From NCBI GenBank assembly GCA_021789565.1, contig JAJYJL010000110.1:1-11958 (forward strand): a stretch of DNA of 11,958 bases. The letters run 5' to 3'. Shown one piece after another: positions 7,704 through 11,958 of this stretch; positions within the stretch are counted from its first letter, which is position 1, and each line of letters starts with the position of its first letter. This stretch comes from Acidobacteriota bacterium (GTDB taxonomy: Bacteria > Acidobacteriota > Terriglobia > UBA7540). The position numbers were made by a program, and so were the translations under genes. The notes under the pieces are model-generated. The model was given only the letters and a program-made list of their open reading frames with translations. It was not told where the DNA came from and made no database searches.

Positions 7704-7809
7704 ATGAAAGCTGGGGTCAGTAATTATCGGCTCGTTGTGCCCAGGTGAACATTGTGCCCGCCCATGTGCGCGTTTGTCCTTTTTCCCTCCGCGAGACCGT
7801 CGGCCGTCT

Positions 7810-7831
7810 GGGGTGAAACGCCTGTCACCCC
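7810..7831. promoter_or_regulatory. Perfect 7-bp inverted repeat just before the kinase start
   Basis: GGGGTGA (7810-7816) and TCACCCC (7825-7831) form a perfect GC-rich inverted repeat around an eight-base loop, ending 13 bases before the ribosome binding site of the kinase gene. In DNA it could be an operator; in RNA it would be a stable hairpin near the initiation region. No T-run follows, so it is not a terminator. Confidence 0.4.
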
Positions 7832-7844
7832 AATGGCCCTTCAA

Positions 7845-7850
7845 AGGTGA
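7845..7850 (+). promoter_or_regulatory. Ribosome binding site that favours the 7856 start
   Basis: AGGTGA at 7845-7850 matches part of the 16S anti-Shine-Dalgarno complement and lies five bases before the GTG at 7856. The alternative GTG at 7847 overlaps this element and has no SD of its own. Confidence 0.45.
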
Positions 7851-7855
7851 AGCGC

Positions 7856-9763
7856 GTGGACGCTGGGAAGACCGGAAAGCCAAAAAGACATCTCCAGGAA
7901 ATTGTCCGCCTGAAGTCTCAGGTTCAAGCTCTCCAGCAAACCCTCGAAGCCATCCGGAACGGAGACGAAGACGCGTTGATGGTTTCGGGAAAAGAAAAAG
8001 ACCAGACCTTCACACTGCCCGGCGGCACGCTGCCCTACCGCGTGTTTGTGGAAACAATGAATGAAGGCGCTGTGATGGTTGCTGCGGACGGAACTATCGT
8101 CTACAGCAACCGGCGTTTCGCAGACATGGTGGGCATGCCTCTGGACAAGGTGATCGGGTCGTCGTTTCTGCAGTTTGTTTCGCCGGGGGACTGTCCTTTT
8201 CTGGGACAGTTTCAGGAACAGAAGGAAGCTACCGGGTACCGGAGTGAATGCGAGTTGATCTGCGCGAACGGCGCGGCAGTCCCGGTGCAACTCTCCGTCC
8301 GGCCGATGAAGACAGACGGTATGCAGAGGCTTTGCATTATTGCCACAGACATGACAGGCCGCAAGCTTGCCGAGGAGAAACTGCTGGCGAGCGAAAAGCA
8401 ATTGCGCCTTATTTTCGATCAGATCCCCGCTGCAGTCTGGACGACTGATAAGGACCTCCATGTCCTGTCTGCGTCGGGCACAGTTCTTGGGCCTGCCCTT
8501 GTTCGCCCTGAAGAATTCATCGGAAGGACGCTACAGGACTTTTTTGACGATCCCGAAGGGTTGTCTGTTCCCCTTGTCGCCCATGTCGCCGCTCTGAAGG
8601 GTCAGCATCGCTCCTACGAATATAATATGGCGGGAAACATTTTTTCTGTGAATGTCCAGCCGCTCCGCAACGCTTTTGATGAAATCGGCGGCGTGATCGG
8701 CATTGCCCTGGATGTTACGGAGAACAAGAGGGCCCTGGCGTCGGTCGCCAAGCTGGCGGCCATTGTTGAATCCTCGCAGGATGCCATCTATGGGTCAACC
8801 CTGAGCGGGTACATCACAAGCTGGAACCGCGGAGCAGAGCAGATGTTCGGATACCTGGCCGGGGAGGTTGCAGGCCAGCACATTTCCATTATTACCCCGG
8901 ACGACCGGCGGAACGAACCGGTTGAGGTTCTGGAGAGACTTAAGCAGGGTGAAGTGGTCAGGCCTTTTGAAACCGTGCGGCGGCGCAAAGACGGAAGCCT
9001 CGTGGACGTTTCGGTGACCGCTTCGGCCGTCAAGGACCGGATGGGCCGCATCACTAGCGTTTCCGCTATTGCCCACGACATCGCGGACCGGAAGCAGGTT
9101 GAAAGAGAATTGAAAGAACTTTCGGCCCGGCTGTTGAATGTGCAGGACGAGGAACGGCGCAATATGGCCCGGGAGCTGCATGACAGCGTGATCCAGGGGC
9201 TGGCTGCGGCCGTCATCAACCTGTCCCTGCTGAAGGATTCTCTCGATCTGGATCCGGAAGCCGCCAGAACTCTGGATGAGACTTTGAAGATCACCGAAGA
9301 ATCAGTTCGTGAAATCCGAACTTTTTCCTATCTGCTCCACCCCCCGCTGCTGGACGTGAACGGGTTGCAATCGGCCTTGCGGTGGTATGTGGAAGGCTAC
9401 AGCAAACGGTCCGGCGTGCAGGTGGATCTGGATTTGCCGGATGGGCGGGAACGATTGGGGAATGAGATTGAACTCACCCTGTTCCGTATTGTCCAGGAAT
9501 CGCTGACCAACATTCACCGCCACTCGGGGGGCCGGCGGGCGACCATCTGCATGAGGCGGACAGCAAAGGAAGTGACCCTGGTTGTTTCTGACGACGGGCA
9601 TGGAATGGATGCGCAGACTCTCGAAAAATTAGGGCGGGAAGGAGCCGTGTTGGGCGTCGGGATCGCCGGAATGAAGCAGCGGCTCCAACAACTTCGGGGA
9701 CGGCTGGAAATCACTTCAAGCGGTAGCGGGACCGCTGTGACGGCCCGCGTCCCTGTTGATTGA
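7856..9763 (+). CDS. Three-PAS cytoplasmic sensor histidine kinase (HisKA_3/NarL type)
   Basis: This 635-residue protein would sense a signal through PAS domains, autophosphorylate on His and pass phosphate to the downstream regulator. A short coiled coil (12-32, LKSQVQALQQTLEAIRNGDE) precedes PAS1 (about 60-175), PAS2 (178-293) and PAS3 (295-417, with TSWNRGAEQMFGY). Next comes a HisKA_3 dimerisation domain with RNMARELHDSVIQGLAAA, in which H442 is the phosphoacceptor. The HATPase domain carries ESLTNIHRHSG (N552), DDGHGM (D579-D580) and GVGIAGMKQRL. All expected catalytic residues are present. I find no signal peptide or membrane helix, so it should be cytosolic and detect an internal cue such as redox state, oxygen or a small molecule. 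The PAS ligand cannot be predicted, and no heme or flavin Cys motif stands out. The frame also permits a GTG start at 7847. Confidence 0.9.
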   Translation: MDAGKTGKPKRHLQEIVRLKSQVQALQQTLEAIRNGDEDALMVSGKEKDQTFTLPGGTLPYRVFVETMNEGAVMVAADGTIVYSNRRFADMVGMPLDKVIGSSFLQFVSPGDCPFLGQFQEQKEATGYRSECELICANGAAVPVQLSVRPMKTDGMQRLCIIATDMTGRKLAEEKLLASEKQLRLIFDQIPAAVWTTDKDLHVLSASGTVLGPALVRPEEFIGRTLQDFFDDPEGLSVPLVAHVAALKGQHRSYEYNMAGNIFSVNVQPLRNAFDEIGGVIGIALDVTENKRALASVAKLAAIVESSQDAIYGSTLSGYITSWNRGAEQMFGYLAGEVAGQHISIITPDDRRNEPVEVLERLKQGEVVRPFETVRRRKDGSLVDVSVTASAVKDRMGRITSVSAIAHDIADRKQVERELKELSARLLNVQDEERRNMARELHDSVIQGLAAAVINLSLLKDSLDLDPEAARTLDETLKITEESVREIRTFSYLLHPPLLDVNGLQSALRWYVEGYSKRSGVQVDLDLPDGRERLGNEIELTLFRIVQESLTNIHRHSGGRRATICMRRTAKEVTLVVSDDGHGMDAQTLEKLGREGAVLGVGIAGMKQRLQQLRGRLEITSSGSGTAVTARVPVD

Positions 9764-9767
9764 ACTG

Positions 9768-10427
9768 ATGGCAAAACCCTTGAAAATCCTGATTGCCGAC
9801 GATCATGAGGTGGTTCGCCAGGGCGTGCGGACCATCATCGAGTCCCAGGCCGGATGGACTATTGTTGCCGAAGCCCGAAACGGGTCGGACGCTGTGAGCC
9901 AGGCTCTGGAAACCCTGCCGGACATTGCCTTGCTGGACATCACCATGCCTGAATTGAACGGCCTGGAGGCGGCGAAACAGATTCTGAATCAGCTTCCGGG
10001 AACCCAGATCCTGATCTTGACCATGCATGAAAGCGACGAACTGGTTCGCGAGGTGCTTGCGGCCGGAGCGCGAGGTTACGTGCTGAAGACGGACGCCCGG
10101 CGCGACCTGGTGAATGCTGTCCGCTTCCTCAGCGAGGGCAAGCCGTTCTTTACATCAAAGGTAGCGGAGATGGTCCTGGAAGGGTTCCGGCACGGGCAGG
10201 CGCCGGCCCAGACTGAAATCGCCGTCGGGGACCGGCTGACTTCACGCGAGCGGCAAATTGTCCAGATGCTGGCCGAGGGTAAAACCAGCAAAGAGGTCGC
10301 CACGGCGCTGGACATCAGCGTGAAGACGGCGGACACTCACCGGGCCAACCTGATGCGCAAGCTCAACCTGCACTCTCTGGCCGACATCGTCCGCTACGCC
10401 ATCCGCAACAAGATGATTGAACCGTGA
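9768..10427 (+). CDS. NarL/FixJ family response regulator
   Basis: This 219-residue protein has a receiver domain (about 5-120) with the acidic pair D11-D12 in IADDHEV, phosphoacceptor D57 in LLDITMPELNG, switch T85 in ILTMHE and K107 in YVLKTDA. A LuxR-type helix-turn-helix follows at 157-216, with LTSRERQIVQMLAEGKTSKE and VKTADTHRANLMRKL. It is a complete DNA-binding transcription regulator and the evident partner of the kinase, whose stop lies four bases before this ATG. No SD precedes the start, so translation is probably coupled to the kinase gene. A TTG at 9756, overlapping the kinase end, is in frame but less likely. Its targets are unknown. The Tad-type pilus genes immediately downstream are reasonable candidates by position only. 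Confidence 0.93.
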   Translation: MAKPLKILIADDHEVVRQGVRTIIESQAGWTIVAEARNGSDAVSQALETLPDIALLDITMPELNGLEAAKQILNQLPGTQILILTMHESDELVREVLAAGARGYVLKTDARRDLVNAVRFLSEGKPFFTSKVAEMVLEGFRHGQAPAQTEIAVGDRLTSRERQIVQMLAEGKTSKEVATALDISVKTADTHRANLMRKLNLHSLADIVRYAIRNKMIEP

Positions 10428-10647
10428 CCGCTCAGTGCAGATTACGGGAAGCCAACGGGCTGGTTAACGATCTGATTATTGCGCCTACCTCAACTACACA
10501 ACATTTCCCGGCCATATACACAATCCTGCCGATTTCCTTCTAACTTCCTTTCCTTTAAATTGAGACTGTCCCGAGATGGAGAGACACCTGCGAAGACAGA
10601 TGCTCGACATCAGGGGCCGAATCAGGAAAACACCCTGGGAGGGGAAA
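10428..10647 (+). other. Intergenic leader before the TadG-like gene
   Basis: These 220 bases separate the response regulator from the TadG-like gene. The central part (about 10480-10565) is AT-richer than the rest of the window and includes a pyrimidine-rich run near 10527-10557. That would suit a promoter region, but I find no pair of boxes good enough to place one. No terminator follows the regulator gene. Confidence 0.35.
10637..10644 (+). promoter_or_regulatory. Ribosome binding site that fixes the TadG-like start
   Basis: GGGAGGGG at 10637-10644, with core GGAGG at 10638-10642, lies five bases before the ATG at 10648. This supports 10648 over the upstream in-frame ATG at 10576, which has no SD and would place a charged, non-homologous leader before the membrane anchor. 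Confidence 0.6.
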
Positions 10648-11877
10648 ATGAGACGATACAAGAGCGAAGCAGGCCAGGCTCTGCTTCTCATGGCACTTTC
10701 AATGATTGTCCTGTGCGGCTTTGCCGGACTGGGCATCGACATGGGATATCTCCGTTACATGAAAAGGCAAATGCAGGCGGCCACCGACAGCGCCGCGCTG
10801 GCAGGGGCGTCTGAATTAGGTTACGGGGACGTCACCTCGGCCGCCTGGGCGGACGCGTCAACCAACGGATTCACCGATGGAGTGAATGGAACAACCATTA
10901 CGGTCAATAATCCGCCGCTGAGCGGGCCGAATCAGGGTAATCCGAGTTATGTGGAAGTGCTTGTGGCCCAAAGCCAGCCGACGTTTTTTATGAAGCTGCT
11001 TGGCGTGGACTCGGAGATGGTCAGCACACGCGCGGTGGCGTATCAGGGAGTATCCGGCGCCTGCATCTATGCGCTGGATCCCTCTATCTCCAGCGCGTTT
11101 GTGGTGAACGGAAGCACCAGCCTGACCGCCCAGTGCGGCATTCTGGACAACTCAAATAATTCCACAGCAGCGCTCGTCCAGAACGGTGGCGGATGCCTTT
11201 CAGCCAAGTATATCGGGGTGGTGGGAACGTTTAAGAATAACTCGTCCTGCCTGCCAACGCCCATGCCGGTAAGCGGGATAGCCCCGTTTAGCGACCCGCT
11301 CGCTTTCCTGCAGCCGCCCACAGTGGGGCCATGCAACTATACGAGCACATCCATTACTGGCGGCACGACCACAATCTATCCGGGGGTCTATTGCGGAGGA
11401 ATCAATATCAGCGGTGGGTCCACCGATGTCACCTTCAGTCCCGGAACCTACATCATCAACGGCGGGGGGATGAACATCAGTGGAGGCGCCAATGTGCACG
11501 GCAACGGCGTCACCTTCTACATTACGGGCACCTCAACTTCTTTCAAGGGCGTGTCGATTACGGGGGGAAGTAACAGCCAACTGATCTCCCCGACCTCGGG
11601 CACCTACAACGGGGTTCTGTTCTTTCAGGACAGGTCCATCGTTGACGGTTCTTCCAGCGATGACACCAATATCGCTGGCGGCAGTGGCACGGACGTGCAG
11701 GGGACGCTCTATTTTCCCACCACTAGCCTTACTTATTCCGGGAACAGCGCAGACTCTGCCTACACGATTCTGATAGCTGACACCGTGAAGATAGCAAATA
11801 CGACCACTATCAACGATACCTATTCAGTCGTGACGAATGGCTGGTCGCCCATCCACAGCGCAGTGCTTACAGAATAG
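10648..11877 (+). CDS. TadG-like pilus-assembly protein with Gly-rich, six-Cys C-terminal region
   Basis: This 409-residue protein has the N-terminal signature of the Flp pilus-assembly TadE/TadG-like family. A short positive stretch, MRRYKSEAGQ, precedes a membrane helix at about 11-31, followed by IDMGYLRYMKRQMQAATDSA and ALAGA (30-54). These proteins are anchored in the inner membrane with a large periplasmic part and take part in type IVc (Tad) pilus function. The remainder (about 140-409) is rich in Gly, Ser and Thr and predicted mostly beta. SITGG, NISGG, NISGG, SITGG and NIAGG recur in turn and suggest a beta-solenoid or adhesin-like fold. Six cysteines (139, 163, 183, 201, 229, 249) could form three disulfides in the periplasm. 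I do not see a von Willebrand A domain, which some TadG proteins carry. The N-terminal assignment is solid; the C-terminal role is inference. Confidence 0.8.
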   Translation: MRRYKSEAGQALLLMALSMIVLCGFAGLGIDMGYLRYMKRQMQAATDSAALAGASELGYGDVTSAAWADASTNGFTDGVNGTTITVNNPPLSGPNQGNPSYVEVLVAQSQPTFFMKLLGVDSEMVSTRAVAYQGVSGACIYALDPSISSAFVVNGSTSLTAQCGILDNSNNSTAALVQNGGGCLSAKYIGVVGTFKNNSSCLPTPMPVSGIAPFSDPLAFLQPPTVGPCNYTSTSITGGTTTIYPGVYCGGINISGGSTDVTFSPGTYIINGGGMNISGGANVHGNGVTFYITGTSTSFKGVSITGGSNSQLISPTSGTYNGVLFFQDRSIVDGSSSDDTNIAGGSGTDVQGTLYFPTTSLTYSGNSADSAYTILIADTVKIANTTTINDTYSVVTNGWSPIHSAVLTE

Positions 11878-11902
11878 CCTGAAAACGAGGAGGACCTGGA
11901 CA

Positions 11903-11958
11903 ATGATGAACGAATTTAAAATCAAACCTTGGTTTCGTAAGCGAGATCTCGGACGCCG
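11903..11958 (+). CDS. Start of a further gene, possibly a TadE-like pseudopilin (partial)
   Basis: An SD GAGGAGG at 11887-11893 precedes ATG ATG at 11903. The readable protein is MMNEFKIKPWFRKRDLGRR, cut by the window edge. A short basic N-terminus directly after a TadG-like gene is what a TadE-like or second TadG-like membrane protein would show, but there is too little sequence to identify it. The start could equally be the second ATG at 11906. The 25-base gap from the previous stop suggests the same operon. Confidence 0.55.
   Translation, partial: MMNEFKIKPWFRKRDLGR

Larger units (their letters stand above)
7374..7855. other. Intergenic region of about 480 bases without a convincing gene
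   Basis: No ORF here has both a plausible start with SD and a protein-like sequence; the longest frame (7328-7606) begins inside the terminator stem. The region holds a second terminator-like hairpin (7564-7586), a possible sigma-70 promoter (7590-7618) and two perfect inverted repeats (7682-7703 and 7810-7831). It also has short direct repeats: AGAACATT at 7427-7434 and 7470-7477, and ATTGTGCCCG at 7497-7506 and 7751-7760. It most likely serves as the control region of the two-component operon. A small RNA upstream of 7586 is possible. Confidence 0.5.

Noticed and set aside
7689..7760. Possible sigma-54 promoter (TGGC-like boxes near 7697)
   Set aside because: The GG and GC elements are not at the required spacing, and the kinase and regulator carry no sigma-54 activator features.
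10576..10647. Upstream ATG at 10576 for the TadG-like gene
   Set aside because: It has no SD and would put 24 charged residues before the membrane anchor. The ATG at 10648 has a strong SD.
1..11958. CRISPR arrays, tRNA genes, insertion sequences, phage genes
   Set aside because: I saw no regularly spaced repeats, cloverleaf-like sequence, transposase motifs or terminal inverted repeats on reading both strands.

Overview
The window is about 12 kb of GC-rich bacterial DNA with every confident gene on the + strand. I see no tRNA, rRNA, CRISPR array, transposase or phage gene. The gene content suggests a free-living, surface-polysaccharide-producing Gram-negative bacterium. It includes a stand-alone FecR-like secreted protein, a sulfatase of the kind often fused to TPR repeats, a PAS-rich NarL-type kinase with its regulator, and Tad-type pilus proteins. 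Acidobacteriota is my best guess. That is an inference from protein style, not from a marker gene.

Region 1 (1-5616) looks like part of an exopolysaccharide or lipopolysaccharide cluster. A very long ORF, cut by the left edge, carries three consecutive glycosyltransferase domains (GT4, GT4, GT2). It is followed by an extended-SDR nucleotide-sugar epimerase/dehydratase (3293-4243) and a WbuB-like GT4 glycosyltransferase (4270-5616). The SDR enzyme would supply or modify an activated sugar, and the transferases would add sugars to a lipid-linked or surface glycan.

Region 2 (5617-7373) begins with the C-terminal part of a sulfatase. Its catalytic N-terminal half is missing, and recognisable homology is also lost near the 3' end, so it is probably a remnant. 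After 15 bases comes a small exported FecR-like protein with a very strong ribosome binding site (6543-7232). A good rho-independent terminator at 7330-7373 closes this transcription unit.

Region 3 (7374-7855) is non-coding as far as I can tell. It contains a second terminator-like hairpin, a possible sigma-70 promoter and two perfect inverted repeats. It probably holds the control region for the next operon and might encode a small RNA.

Region 4 (7856-10427) is a two-component pair with 4 bases between the genes: a soluble three-PAS HisKA_3 histidine kinase and a NarL/FixJ response regulator. Region 5 (10648 to the right edge) starts a Tad/Flp-type locus. It contains a TadG-like protein with an unusual glycine-rich, six-cysteine C-terminal region, then the first codons of another gene that may encode a TadE-like pseudopilin. 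The order suggests, but does not prove, that the two-component system controls the pilus or adhesion genes.

The points most worth a second look are the triple glycosyltransferase fusion, the truncated sulfatase, the structured intergenic region and the C-terminal domain of the TadG-like protein. I did not find convincing evidence of a wholly new biological system.
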